A DNA stretch of 64,000 nucleotides, from contig CAIMAQ010000040.1 in NCBI GenBank assembly GCA_903839035.1, forward strand, positions 1 to 64,000, read 5' to 3'. Positions 33,090 through 41,724 of the stretch are shown here, piece by piece. Below the pieces are notes generated by a model. It made no database searches and was not told the origin of the DNA. It worked only from the letters and a program-made list of their open reading frames with translations. Numbering within the stretch: position 1 is the first letter of the stretch; each line of letters begins with the position of its first letter. This DNA comes from an uncultured Opitutia bacterium. Lineage in GTDB: Bacteria > Verrucomicrobiota > Verrucomicrobiia > Opitutales > Opitutaceae. The position numbers and the translations under genes are program-made.

Positions 33090-33740
33090 ATGACCGACGG
33101 CATCCGGCTCAAAGTCTGCGGCCTCACAACCCGCGCTGACGCGGAATTTGCCGCGCAGGCCGGGGCGGACTATCTCGGCTTCATCCTGCACCCGGAGTCC
33201 CCGCGGTATCTGGCGCTGGAGAAGTTCACGGCGTTTGCCGCGGACTTGCCAAAGGGCCGCAAGGTCGCGGTCGCCGTCGAGCCCACGCTGCCGGCACTCG
33301 CAGCCATGAACGCAGCGGGTTTCGATCTTTTCCAGCTGCACTTCCGGCATGACCTGCCCGCCACGACGGTCGCCAGCTGGGCTGAGACCGTGGGCCTCGA
33401 CCGTCTCTGGCTCGCACCGAAACTCCCGCCCGGGGTGAGCGTACCCGCGGCGATGCTGCCACTGGCTAAGACCTTTCTCTTCGACACTTACCACGTCAGA
33501 AAATTCGGCGGTACAGGTGAAACCGCGGACTGGAGCAAATTCGCCCGGCACCGGCGGGCGCATCCGAAAAAAACCTGGATCCTGTCCGGCGGACTGAATC
33601 CGGCGAACATCAGCGATGCCATCCGGCAATCCGGCGCCCGTGTGGTCGACGTGAACAGCGGCGTGGAATCCGCGCCCGGCGTGAAGGACCACGCCAAGCT
33701 GCAGCGGCTGGTGGAGCGGTTAAACGAGCGCCGGGCTTGA
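33090..33740 (+). CDS. trpF: Phosphoribosylanthranilate isomerase
   Basis: A 216-residue TIM-barrel enzyme catalysing the Amadori rearrangement of phosphoribosylanthranilate in tryptophan synthesis. ATG at 33090 gives MTDGIRLKVCGLTTRADAE with the catalytic Cys in KVCGLT; ADYLGFILHPESPRY, FQLHF and FLFDT (catalytic Asp) follow; phosphate-binding ILSGGLNPANI and VDVNSGVESAPGVKD complete it. Other trp genes are absent nearby. It starts 2 nt after the DegT aminotransferase and overlaps the convergent ogt gene by 21 nt at the 3' end. Confidence 0.96.
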   Translation: MTDGIRLKVCGLTTRADAEFAAQAGADYLGFILHPESPRYLALEKFTAFAADLPKGRKVAVAVEPTLPALAAMNAAGFDLFQLHFRHDLPATTVASWAETVGLDRLWLAPKLPPGVSVPAAMLPLAKTFLFDTYHVRKFGGTGETADWSKFARHRRAHPKKTWILSGGLNPANISDAIRQSGARVVDVNSGVESAPGVKDHAKLQRLVERLNERRA

Positions 33741-34220
33741 GGCGGCCTCGTGCGCCAGCAGCCAGCGCTTGATTTCTTCCCCGAAGGCGAAACCGGTCAT
33801 GGCACCGTCACTGCCGATCACCCGGTGACACGGCACGATCAGGGCGATAGGGTTGGTGGCGTTGGCGCGACCGACGGCCCGGGAGGCGGCGGGATTGCCA
33901 AGCTCCGTGGCGAGTTCGCCATAGCTGCGCGTTTGTCCATAGGGGATCCGCTGCAGCGCGGCCCAGACACTTTGCTGAAAGGGAGTGCCACTGGGGGCGA
34001 GCTTCAGTGTGAAGGCATCGCGTTTGCCGCCGAAATAGGCGGTGACCTCGGCGCGCGCGGCTGCGACGCGGGCGGGTTCCTGCACGACCTCATCGGCGGC
34101 GAATCGCTCGCGGAGTTCCGGCAGGGCGCCGAAGGCGGTGGCGATGACGGAGCCGTTAGCGTCAACGGCAATGGAAAAGTCTCCCACCGGGGTGGAAAAG
34201 GTGTCGTAGAATTGTCTCAT
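33720..34220 (-). CDS. ogt: Methylated-DNA-protein cysteine methyltransferase
   Basis: A 166-residue suicide enzyme that takes alkyl groups from O6-alkylguanine. The start at 34220 gives MRQFYDTFSTPVGDFSIAVD. The active-site signature IVPCHRVIGSDG is intact, preceded by GTPFQQSVWAALQRIPYGQT with the DNA-recognition helix and AVGRANATNPIAL. Its ATG overlaps the stop of the upstream ada-alkA-type gene by 4 nt (ATGA), so the two are translationally coupled and form an alkylation-repair unit. The 3' end overlaps trpF. Confidence 0.96.
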   Translation of the reverse strand: MRQFYDTFSTPVGDFSIAVDANGSVIATAFGALPELRERFAADEVVQEPARVAAARAEVTAYFGGKRDAFTLKLAPSGTPFQQSVWAALQRIPYGQTRSYGELATELGNPAASRAVGRANATNPIALIVPCHRVIGSDGAMTGFAFGEEIKRWLLAHEAASSPALV

Positions 34221-35641
34221 GTTGGAATGGGGTGATTGAATTGCCAAAGCTGCGTGGTAGCGAGGCTGCGATAAGGTGAAAAGACCGCCATGAGTCGGCG
34301 GGTGGCGTCGATGGCGGGACGTTCCGCGAGTTTCAGCAACGCCTGAAGCCCGCTGGTCACACCGGTGTCCCCGAGCGGCACGCAATCGGGCAGGCCGAGC
34401 GACCGCATCATGACGTAGTTCACCGACCAGGGTCCCAGTCCACGGATGGCCAGCAGGGTGCGTTCGACCCGGGTGGCGGACATGGTACGGAGCGCGGGCA
34501 AGTTGAGTGTTCCGGCGACGATCAGCCGGGCAGTCGCGATGACGTAGTCGGCCTTCTGTCGGGAAAATTGCAGGGGCAGCAAGTCGGCGGGCTCGAGCGC
34601 TGCGACGGCTTCGGGCGTTGGCGGAGCGTGGAGTCCATCGGCGTACAGCTCGGAAGTGCGCTCGATCAGCCGGCGTTTGAGCAGGCAGGCGAACGTGAAA
34701 TTGATTTGCTGGCCAATGATCGCCCAGAGCATGCCATCAAACACCGAGGGTGTCTGGCTGATGCGGAGTTCGAGCCGGCCAGCCACCAGGCGGCCAAGGC
34801 CGAGCTTCTTGGCGAGCCGGGCAAAGGCGGCGGTTTCCTCGTCCAGCCCGAGCAGGCCCACCACGAGGGCATGAGCTTCAGCGGCGGATCCCCGCGATAT
34901 TTCGGCGCGGACGCTTTCAGGGCTGAGGTGCAGGGTGAGCAAGGCCGGCCCGTTGGTGAGTTGAACCACGGCAGTGTAAGTGTCGCCGGCGAGTCGTTCC
35001 GTGAGGCTGTGAATGTCCCGGCTCAGGGCGCGCCGCAGGTAAGGCAGGAGATAGCCCTCGGGCAAGGAGATGGCAAAAGTCCTGGCTTTGCGCAGTTCGC
35101 GGAACGCGGCCGGGGTGAGTCCGTTCAGGCGACGGAAGTTTTCATGGAAGGCCGAGATCGACTCAAAGCCCGCGTCAGCTGCGATGCGGGACAAGGGTGA
35201 GTCGCTTGCGAGCAGCTGGCGCTTTGCGGCGGATAACCGGGCGCGCAAAAGCAGGTCGGCTGGCGTCGTGTGGTAGTGCTGCCGGAATAGTTCGAACACC
35301 CGCGTCGCCCCAAAGCCCGACCGACGCACGATGGCCCGCGCATCGGTGAAATTCTCCGGCCGGGTCCGCACCTCGGCCACCAGCGCCTCGATCGTTTCCA
35401 GCACCGGGTCGGCCCCGCGCGCAAAATCGTCCGGGTGGCATTTCTTGCAGGCGCGCAGACCGGCCTCACGGGCGGCCTCACAGGTCGGAAAGAAGCGGAC
35501 GTTGCCGGCCTTCGGTTTGCGGGCCTTGCACGCCGGCAGGCAATAGATGCCCGTGGTCAGGACCCCGGTGAAGAAACGCCCGTTGCAGGACGCGTCCCCG
35601 GCCAGCACCCGGTCGTACATGGCGGCATTGGTCATTCGCAT
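34217..35641 (-). CDS. Ada-AlkA fusion: methyl-phosphotriester sensor, AraC-type HTH and 3-methyladenine DNA glycosylase
   Basis: A 474-residue three-part protein. Residues about 1-75 form the Ada zinc domain (cysteines in DASCNGRFF, IYCLPACKARKPK, RACKKCHPDD) that takes methyl groups from phosphotriesters. Residues 80-180 are an AraC-type helix-turn-helix (FRQHYHTTPADLLLRARL, IAADAGFESISAFHENFRRLNG). Residues about 190-474 are an AlkA glycosylase: N-terminal domain, then helix-hairpin-helix IRGLGPWSVNYVMMRSLG followed by the catalytic Asp in PLGDTG. It likely activates its own operon after alkylation damage and excises damaged bases. Several near-identical starts exist (35635, 35641, 35647). 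Confidence 0.93.
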   Translation of the reverse strand: MRMTNAAMYDRVLAGDASCNGRFFTGVLTTGIYCLPACKARKPKAGNVRFFPTCEAAREAGLRACKKCHPDDFARGADPVLETIEALVAEVRTRPENFTDARAIVRRSGFGATRVFELFRQHYHTTPADLLLRARLSAAKRQLLASDSPLSRIAADAGFESISAFHENFRRLNGLTPAAFRELRKARTFAISLPEGYLLPYLRRALSRDIHSLTERLAGDTYTAVVQLTNGPALLTLHLSPESVRAEISRGSAAEAHALVVGLLGLDEETAAFARLAKKLGLGRLVAGRLELRISQTPSVFDGMLWAIIGQQINFTFACLLKRRLIERTSELYADGLHAPPTPEAVAALEPADLLPLQFSRQKADYVIATARLIVAGTLNLPALRTMSATRVERTLLAIRGLGPWSVNYVMMRSLGLPDCVPLGDTGVTSGLQALLKLAERPAIDATRRLMAVFSPYRSLATTQLWQFNHPIPT

Positions 35642-35718
35642 GGCCACACCCTAGCACACGGCGCCGGGTCTGTCGTCCGGATTTCTCCGGTGCAATCCCG
35701 GGCGCGTTATCACGCGCA

Positions 35719-35805
35719 GTTGAATGCTGAGAGATGGAGGTTGAAGGACCGGGCAGTGCATGGTCCGAATGGCGACCTTTCTTCGTTCAACTTTCACCTT
35801 TCAAC
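35719..35805. repeat. Inverted heptamer-array element 2
   Basis: The left arm in 7-nt steps from 35719 reads GTTGAAT, GCTGAGA, GATGGAG, GTTGAAG. The right arm (35778-35805), read on the other strand, is GTTGAAA, GGTGAAA, GTTGAAC, GAAGAAA, in perfect 7-nt register. The core word is GTTGAAN. It lies between the ada-alkA-type gene and yqeY, which diverge from it. Same architecture as the elements at 2505, 60401 and 60973, with a different word. Confidence 0.75.
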
Positions 35806-35833
35806 CAAATCGCGGCCCAGCCACGATTTCAAT

Positions 35834-36283
35834 ATGCCCACCATCTACGAAACCCTCCGCGCCAACATCATCCTCGCCATGAAAGCCCGCGATAGCGGCA
35901 CGGCGCTGGCCCTGCGCACCGCGGATGCAGCGATTCAACGCGCCGCGATGGACACCAACAAGCCGATCGACGATACGCTGGCCACCGCCACGCTCCGCAA
36001 GGCGATCAAGAACCTGACCGATGCGAAGACGGAGTTTGAAAAGGGCGGCCGAGCCGACCTCGTTGCGGCCAACAACGCCGAGATCGCCATTCTGGAGAAA
36101 TACCTGCCTAAGGGCCTGGATCCCGCGAAACTCGAGGCACTGGTGGTCGAGGTCATCAAGGAGACCGGGGCCACGACGAAGAAGGAGATGGGCAAGGTGA
36201 TCGGTGCGCTTAAGCAGCGCCCCGAGGCCCCGCTGATCGACTTCGGCGCAGTAAGCAAACTCGTCCAAGCCAAGCTGGTCTGA
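35834..36283 (+). CDS. YqeY/GatB-tail-like protein
   Basis: A 149-residue helical protein matching the YqeY family, which resembles the C-terminal tRNA-binding tail of GatB. ATG at 35834 gives MPTIYETLRANIILAMKARDSG, the usual start; LRTADAAIQRAAMD, FEKGGRADLVAANNAEIAILEKYLPKGLD and TGATTKKEMGKVIGALKQRP are characteristic (family pattern: A..NEAEIAIL..YLP and G..MG.VM). Its role is not established; a link to tRNA or amidotransferase function is assumed from homology. The S4-domain gene follows after 14 nt, likely in one operon. Confidence 0.9.
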   Translation: MPTIYETLRANIILAMKARDSGTALALRTADAAIQRAAMDTNKPIDDTLATATLRKAIKNLTDAKTEFEKGGRADLVAANNAEIAILEKYLPKGLDPAKLEALVVEVIKETGATTKKEMGKVIGALKQRPEAPLIDFGAVSKLVQAKLV

Positions 36284-36297
36284 AGCCCGGCACCACT

Positions 36298-36534
36298 ATG
36301 AGTGACAATAAATCCAATGCTCCGCGCTCCGTCGCTGTCCGCGAGGAACCGATCGAACTCTGTCAGTTTCTGAAATTCGGCGGACTGGCCGCCACGGGCG
36401 GCGAGGCCAAGCTGGCCATCACGGCGGGCAAGGTCCTGCTGAACGGCGTCATCGAAACGCAAAAGCGGAAAAAACTGCACGCGGGCGACAAGGTCACCCT
36501 GGGCGAGCAAACCCTGGTGGTCCGGATCGCCTGA
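36298..36534 (+). CDS. S4-domain RNA-binding protein, YbcJ-like
   Basis: A 78-residue protein that is essentially one S4 RNA-binding domain: EEPIELCQFLKFGGLAATGG, then AKLAITAGKVLLNGVIETQ and RKKLHAGDKVTL. The LxQFLKxxGLxxSGGEAK pattern is typical of the YbcJ/YaaA-type stand-alone S4 proteins, thought to bind structured RNA or ribosomal particles. It follows the YqeY-like gene by 14 nt and is convergent with the DTW gene. Confidence 0.92.
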   Translation: MSDNKSNAPRSVAVREEPIELCQFLKFGGLAATGGEAKLAITAGKVLLNGVIETQKRKKLHAGDKVTLGEQTLVVRIA

Positions 36535-36568
36535 GCCATCGCATCGCAGACACGACCCGGCACGCGCT

Positions 36569-37327
36569 TTATCGTGACGTGCGGACACTGTCCGTGGTGC
36601 TCACCGGCTGAGTTTGGCTGGATTCGGGGATGAAGCGATTGCGCCGCGCACTGGCGCCGCGGTGCGGTGTGCGTTGATCCGGCTGGCTGTACGGTTTTCG
36701 CCGATACCCGATGCGGTTGGGATCAGTGGCGCAGCGAATCTGGTAGTCCTGCATGCGGTGAAAGAGCCCGAGCAATTGATCAGGCAGGGGATAGCGGTCG
36801 AGACCCGCGTGTTCGAGCGCGACCAGCAATTCATGCGTCGCCTCGAGGGTTGAGAGACAGCCGGCCTGTGGCTGCTGCTTGATCACGTAGCGGCTCAGGG
36901 AAGTCGCCGTAAACATCACCCGCGGCAGTCGCTGCAGGCTGGGGCTGAGGCGGAGCATCTTGCGCGCCCCCGCCCAGGTCGCATCGATGAGGAAAAGGAC
37001 CAGCTCGCGGTCGCCCAATTCGGCGGGAGTTAGTCCGCCGGCGGAAAGGTTGCGGGCTTCCACGCCCGGGTAGACGAGCAGGGGCAGGTTGTGGGGATCG
37101 TTAAGCAGCGCCTGCACCTGCGCATGGCAGTCAAAGTCCGTGCCCACGTGGATTTCACTGTGCGCGAGGCAGAGATGCGTGAGCCGGCCGGTCGCGGCCT
37201 TCTCCTGCTTGTATTCCTTTGGGTGCATGAGGAACACGAACTTGGTCCGCGTCGGCATGGCCTGGATGGACGGACACCAGCAGAGGCTCTTGGGCCAGAA
37301 GCAGCGGTAGCAGGTTTCGCGGGCCAT
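36569..37327 (-). CDS. DTW-domain tRNA-uridine aminocarboxypropyltransferase-like protein
   Basis: A 252-residue protein from ATG at 37327 (MARETCYRCFWPKSLCWC). The cysteine-rich start (CYRC...CWC), the FLMHPKEYKQEKAATGRL segment and LIDATWAGARKM match the DTW family (TapT/TuaA), which adds an aminocarboxypropyl group from SAM to tRNA uridine. Here the name-giving D-T-W is DATW, a one-residue insertion often seen in this subgroup. The basic C-terminal tail (RRKPYSQPDQRTPHRG) may bind RNA. It stands between convergent genes and ffh. Confidence 0.88.
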   Translation of the reverse strand: MARETCYRCFWPKSLCWCPSIQAMPTRTKFVFLMHPKEYKQEKAATGRLTHLCLAHSEIHVGTDFDCHAQVQALLNDPHNLPLLVYPGVEARNLSAGGLTPAELGDRELVLFLIDATWAGARKMLRLSPSLQRLPRVMFTATSLSRYVIKQQPQAGCLSTLEATHELLVALEHAGLDRYPLPDQLLGLFHRMQDYQIRCATDPNRIGYRRKPYSQPDQRTPHRGASARRNRFIPESSQTQPVSTTDSVRTSR

Positions 37328-37435
37328 GATTTCGCAGATCGGAGTTAGGATGTACCGGTTAGTGGTGCGATGCACGGAATACGGGGCTCAGGCGATCTGC
37401 GTTCTTCGAACTGCGATCGGCGCGCCGCCACGGCG

Positions 37436-38785
37436 CTACATCCCCGGAAAGCCGCCTTTGCCCTGGCGCTGCATCATTTCCATCTGGCGCATCATCTTTT
37501 TCCCGCCGCCGCCTTTCATCATCTTCATCATTTTCTGCATCTGCTGAAACTGCTTCAGGAGCTGGTTGACCTCGACGATTTTCACGCCGGCGCCGTTGGC
37601 GATACGTTGGCGGCGGCTGCCGTTCAGGACCTCGGGCTTGCGGCGTTCCTGGATCGTCATCGAATGGATGATGGCCTCCGTGCGCCCCAGCTGTTTCTCG
37701 GCATCCGGGCCCACGTCGACGCCGCTCATGCCGGGCATCATGCCAATGATGCTCTGCATCGAGCCCATCTTCTTCACCTGCTGCATCTGCGCCAGGAAGT
37801 CCTCCAGGTTGAAGTCCGCCTTGCGCATCTTCTCGGCCATGCGCTCCGCCTCCTTCTGGTCCATGTTCTCCTGCGCCTTTTCCACGAGCGAGACGACGTC
37901 GCCCATGCCGAGGATGCGGGAAGCCAGCCGGTCGGGATAAAAGGTGTCGAAGTCGCCCGTCTTTTCGCCGGTGCCGATGAATTTGATCGGGACGCCGGTA
38001 ATGGACTTGATGGAAAGCGCGGCGCCCCCGCGCGCATCACCGTCGAGCTTCGTCAGGATCAGGCCGGTCAGCGTGAGCGCCTCATGGAAGGTCTTGGCGA
38101 CATTCACGGCCTCCTGGCCGAGCGCCCCGTCCACCACGAGCAGGACCTCGTCGGGCTGGACCCGGGCGCGGAGCTGTTTCACTTCCTCAATCAGGTCGGC
38201 GTCGATCTGCAGGCGGCCGGCGGTGTCGAAAATGATGCAGTCCGCGGTCGCGGCCGAGGAGGCGGCGAGCGCCGCGGTGCCAATCGCCGGGACATCGCGG
38301 GAGGCGCGGTCGGCGTAGAAACCGAGTTCCTCCTGCTTGGCGAGGATCTCGAGCTGGTCGATGGCCGCGGGTCGGTAGATGTCGCAGGCCGCAACGAACG
38401 GGCGGTAGCCGCGCTTCTTCAGGAGCTTGCCGAGCTTCGCCGTCGAGGTGGTCTTGCCGGAGCCGTGGAGGCCCACCATCAGGATCTTGAGCGGCCGGGC
38501 GGCAGAGAGGCTGGTTTCACCCTCGCCGAGGAGGCGGACGAGCTCGTCGTGGATGATTTTGACCACCTGTTGGCCCGGGGCGACGCCTTTCAGGACTTCC
38601 TGCCCAGCGCACTGAGCCTGGACCCGCTCGACAAAATCCTTGGCGACCTTGAAATGGACGTCCGCCGCGAGGAGGGCGGTGCGCACTTCCTTGAGGGCGT
38701 CCGCCATGTTGGCCTCGGACAGCTGGCCGACACCGCGAAGGTTGCGGAGGGCGCTGCCTAGTTTGTCGGTCAGGGATTCGAACAT
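37436..38785 (-). CDS. ffh: Signal recognition particle protein Ffh (SRP54)
   Basis: A 449-residue GTPase that delivers nascent membrane and secreted proteins to the Sec translocon through FtsY. The N domain starts [21 protein letters not shown]-domain motifs are [14 protein letters not shown] near 107 (P-loop), DTAGRLQID near 190 and [10 protein letters not shown] near 248. The C-terminal M domain is methionine-rich and ends [21 protein letters not shown] with Gly-Met repeats that bind signal peptides and 4.5S RNA. No SRP RNA gene was recognised in this window. Confidence 0.97.
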   Translation of the reverse strand: MFESLTDKLGSALRNLRGVGQLSEANMADALKEVRTALLAADVHFKVAKDFVERVQAQCAGQEVLKGVAPGQQVVKIIHDELVRLLGEGETSLSAARPLKILMVGLHGSGKTTSTAKLGKLLKKRGYRPFVAACDIYRPAAIDQLEILAKQEELGFYADRASRDVPAIGTAALAASSAATADCIIFDTAGRLQIDADLIEEVKQLRARVQPDEVLLVVDGALGQEAVNVAKTFHEALTLTGLILTKLDGDARGGAALSIKSITGVPIKFIGTGEKTGDFDTFYPDRLASRILGMGDVVSLVEKAQENMDQKEAERMAEKMRKADFNLEDFLAQMQQVKKMGSMQSIIGMMPGMSGVDVGPDAEKQLGRTEAIIHSMTIQERRKPEVLNGSRRQRIANGAGVKIVEVNQLLKQFQQMQKMMKMMKGGGGKKMMRQMEMMQRQGKGGFPGM

Positions 38786-38936
38786 GGAAGGGGTAATGAA
38801 ACGGTTTATCCGCGCCGGTTCACGCTAAATTTGCCGCCGGGGCCGGTGAAGATTTGGGTGGATTAGTGGATTCATCTTCTGCGAAGCTGGCCTTCCCTAT
38901 GAACCCGGTTCTCACGCCTTTCACGATCCCACGGCC

Positions 38937-40151
38937 ATGTCCTCTGGCCGCGGAGGAGGTTTGGTCGTGAGCTCCGATCCCCAGTCCTGGGTGGCCGGGC
39001 ATGTGGCCGCGCTGCCGAAGAGCGGCATCCGCGACTTTTTCGACCTCGTCACCCAGATGAAGAAGCAGGGCGGGGTGATCTCGCTCGGCGTGGGCGAACC
39101 GGACTTCATTACTCCCAAGCATATTCGGGACTACGCGATTTCGACGATGAATGCCGGTCGCACGTGCTACACGTCCAACCTCGGCGAGCTGGAATTGCGC
39201 CAGGAGATCGCGAAGTACGTTGAGAAGCATTTCAACGCCAGCTACCGGCCCGAGGACCAGATCATCATCACGGTCGGCGTCAGCGAGGCCCTCGATCTCG
39301 CGTGCCGGGCGTTCATCAACCCCGGCGACAAGGTCATGTACCACCAGCCGTGCTACGTGAGTTATCACCCCAGCATCGCGCTGGCGCACGGCAGTCCCAT
39401 CGCGGTCCCGACCTTTGCCAAGGACGACTTCGCGCTGACGGCGGAGTCCCTTCGCGCGGCCTGGCAGCCCGGGGCCAAGATGCTGATGCTGAACCTCCCG
39501 TGCAACCCGACGGGCGGCACCTGCAGCCGGGAGCAACTGGTGAAGATCGCGGAGTTTTGCCGCGAGAAGGACCTGCTGGTCCTGACGGACGAGATTTACT
39601 CGGAGCTCACCTTCGACGGCACCCATACCAGCATCGCCAGCCTGCCGGGCATGGCGGAGCGGACGATTTTCCTGCACGGCTTTTCCAAGGCGTTCGCGAT
39701 GACCGGCTGGCGGATCGGCTATGCCTGCGGTCCGGCCCCGCTTATCGACGCGATGATGAAGGTGCACCAGTACACGATGCTCTGCGCCTCCATCATCGCG
39801 CAGGATGCCGCCCTGGAGGCGCTGCGGAACGGCTGGGATAGCATGCAGCAAATGCGCGCGCAGTATCACCGCCGCCGTGATCTCATTGTGCGCCGGTTCA
39901 ACGAGATCGGGCTCAAGTGCCACTCACCCCGCGGCTCGTTTTACGCGTTTCCGAATATCACCTCCACCGGGCTGTCCGAGAAGGAGTTCGCCGTCGGCCT
40001 GCTGCAGGAGCACAAGGTCGCGCTCGTGCCCGGCACCGCGTTCGGGGTGAACGGCACCGGCCATGTCCGCGCGTGCTTTGCCACGAGCTACGAACAGCTC
40101 ATCGACGCCTGCGACCGCATCGAGCGGTTTGTGCAGTCCAAGCGGACATAA
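38937..40151 (+). CDS. Class I/II PLP-dependent aminotransferase
   Basis: A 404-residue fold-type I aminotransferase. Typical motifs: VISLGVGEPDFITPKH near residue 46, CYTSNLGELELRQEIA, LNLPCNPTGGTCS (PLP-binding Asn), TDEIYSELTF and FLHGFSKAFAMTGWRIGY with the Schiff-base lysine near 245, and VRACFATSYEQL with the carboxylate-binding Arg. It resembles the aspartate/aromatic aminotransferase group (PatA- or AspC-like of subgroup I-gamma); substrate uncertain. The first 18 residues are weakly conserved, so an alternative start at the downstream GTG (VSSDPQSW) is possible. Divergent from ffh. Confidence 0.9.
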   Translation: MSSGRGGGLVVSSDPQSWVAGHVAALPKSGIRDFFDLVTQMKKQGGVISLGVGEPDFITPKHIRDYAISTMNAGRTCYTSNLGELELRQEIAKYVEKHFNASYRPEDQIIITVGVSEALDLACRAFINPGDKVMYHQPCYVSYHPSIALAHGSPIAVPTFAKDDFALTAESLRAAWQPGAKMLMLNLPCNPTGGTCSREQLVKIAEFCREKDLLVLTDEIYSELTFDGTHTSIASLPGMAERTIFLHGFSKAFAMTGWRIGYACGPAPLIDAMMKVHQYTMLCASIIAQDAALEALRNGWDSMQQMRAQYHRRRDLIVRRFNEIGLKCHSPRGSFYAFPNITSTGLSEKEFAVGLLQEHKVALVPGTAFGVNGTGHVRACFATSYEQLIDACDRIERFVQSKRT

Positions 40152-40221
40152 CCCTCCGGCGGGTCGGCGCGGGACGATTTTCGTTCTCGGTTGCCTCCGT
40201 TTTATCCTGTAAACCCACTTT

Positions 40222-41724
40222 ATGAATCGCACCGTCGCCATTGTTGGCCGTCCCAATGTCGGCAAAAGCCGCCTGTTCAACCGCCTGGCCAAAAAGCGCA
40301 TTTCCATTGTGCACGACCAGCCCGGTGTGACGCGCGATGTCATCTCAGCTGAGGTCGGCGAGGGCAACTACACGCTGCTCGACACCGGTGGCATCGGTTA
40401 CAAGGGCAAGGACACGCCGGCGGCCCTGACCGCCGCCTCTGAGGAACAGGTCAACTTCGCCATGGATACCGCCGCGCTGATCCTCTTCGTGATCGACGGC
40501 CTCGAGGGCCTCACGTCGCTCGACCAGAAGATCGCGGCGCTGCTCCGTCGCAGCAAGAAGCCCGTGCGCCTCGTGATCAACAAGGCCGACTTTGACGACG
40601 ACAAGATCCAGCTCTCCGAATCCTACCGGCTCGGCCTGGGCGAGCCGCTGCGGGTGTCCGCCGAGCATGGTCGCGGCGAGGCCGACCTGCGCGACGCGAT
40701 CATGGCCGTCCTCGGTCCGGTGGACGATCTCGACCGCGGTCGCGACGAGGCGGCAGCGCTCGGCGTCTGTTTCATCGGCCGCCCGAATGTCGGCAAGTCG
40801 TCGTTGAGCAACCGGCTGCTGCAGAGCGACCGGCTCATCGTGAGCGACGTTCCCGGCACCACGCGCGATGCAGTGGAACTGCCGTTCACCTTCAAGGGAC
40901 GAGACGGCAGGATGTATCCCTTCCGCCTGATCGACACCGCGGGCATCAAGGCGGCCACGAAACTGGCTTCGCCGGTCGAGTATTTTTCCCGCCTGCGTTC
41001 ACTCGATGCCATCAAGAACTCCGACGTCGTGTTCCTCGTGCTCGACGCTGTCGACGGAGTCACACAGCAGGACAAGGCGATCGCGGGCGAGGCGATCAAG
41101 GAGCACAAACCCATCGTCATCGTGGTGAACAAGTGGGATCTGATCCTCGAGGCGTTCAAGCAGCAGGGCGGTTTCGAGCCCTACAAGAACGAGCGCGATT
41201 TCCGCGAGAAGTACGAGTATGCGCTCTTCGAGCGGCTCTATTTCACGCCGGGCTCGCCGGTGATTTTTGTCTCGGCGGTGAGCGGCTACGAGGTGGACCG
41301 CATGCTTAACGCGGCGGTGAAGCTGAACCGTCAACTCGATATCAAGCTGCCCACGGCGAAACTGAACCAGGTGCTGGGCTTCCTGACCGAGCGCATGCCG
41401 CCGCCCGCAGTGGGTGGCCGCCGCTTCCGCATCTACTACGCCACGCAGACGGGCAACCGCCCGTTCCGCATCAAGCTGTTTTGCAACCGCGAGGAGAAGC
41501 TCACCGAGCAGTACCGCCGCTATCTCGAGGCAGGCCTCGTCAAGGAATTCGACCTGAACGGCTGCCCGGTGTATTTCGACCTGGTCGGCAAGGAAAAGCA
41601 CGAGCCCGGCACGCCTTACACCGGCAAGGCCGCCAAGGCCGAGCGCGCGGAGGCCCACACCCCGAAGTGGCGCGCCAGTGAGTCCGCCGATGACGATTCA
41701 CCCCATGAAACGATCGAAGACTGA
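40222..41724 (+). CDS. der: Ribosome assembly GTPase Der (EngA)
   Basis: A 500-residue double GTPase required for 50S subunit maturation. The first G domain has GRPNVGKSRLFNRL (residues 9-22), DTGGIGYKG and NKAD; the second has IGRPNVGKSSLSNRLL near 188, DTAGIKAATK and NKWDLI. The KH-like C-terminal domain follows (FLTERMPPPAVGGRRFRIYYATQTG). The tail from about 465 is charged and poorly conserved. Here the first P-loop has Arg after GKS rather than the common Ser/Thr, as in some family members. The next gene overlaps the 3' end. Confidence 0.97.
   Translation: MNRTVAIVGRPNVGKSRLFNRLAKKRISIVHDQPGVTRDVISAEVGEGNYTLLDTGGIGYKGKDTPAALTAASEEQVNFAMDTAALILFVIDGLEGLTSLDQKIAALLRRSKKPVRLVINKADFDDDKIQLSESYRLGLGEPLRVSAEHGRGEADLRDAIMAVLGPVDDLDRGRDEAAALGVCFIGRPNVGKSSLSNRLLQSDRLIVSDVPGTTRDAVELPFTFKGRDGRMYPFRLIDTAGIKAATKLASPVEYFSRLRSLDAIKNSDVVFLVLDAVDGVTQQDKAIAGEAIKEHKPIVIVVNKWDLILEAFKQQGGFEPYKNERDFREKYEYALFERLYFTPGSPVIFVSAVSGYEVDRMLNAAVKLNRQLDIKLPTAKLNQVLGFLTERMPPPAVGGRRFRIYYATQTGNRPFRIKLFCNREEKLTEQYRRYLEAGLVKEFDLNGCPVYFDLVGKEKHEPGTPYTGKAAKAERAEAHTPKWRASESADDDSPHETIED

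Noticed and set aside
36569-37327. DTW protein as degenerate because the motif reads DATW
   Set aside because: The substitution is compatible with the family, and the other parts of the domain are intact.
37370-38761. A 463-codon plus-strand frame opposite ffh
   Set aside because: ffh has complete N, G and M domains; the opposite frame is repetitive antisense sequence.
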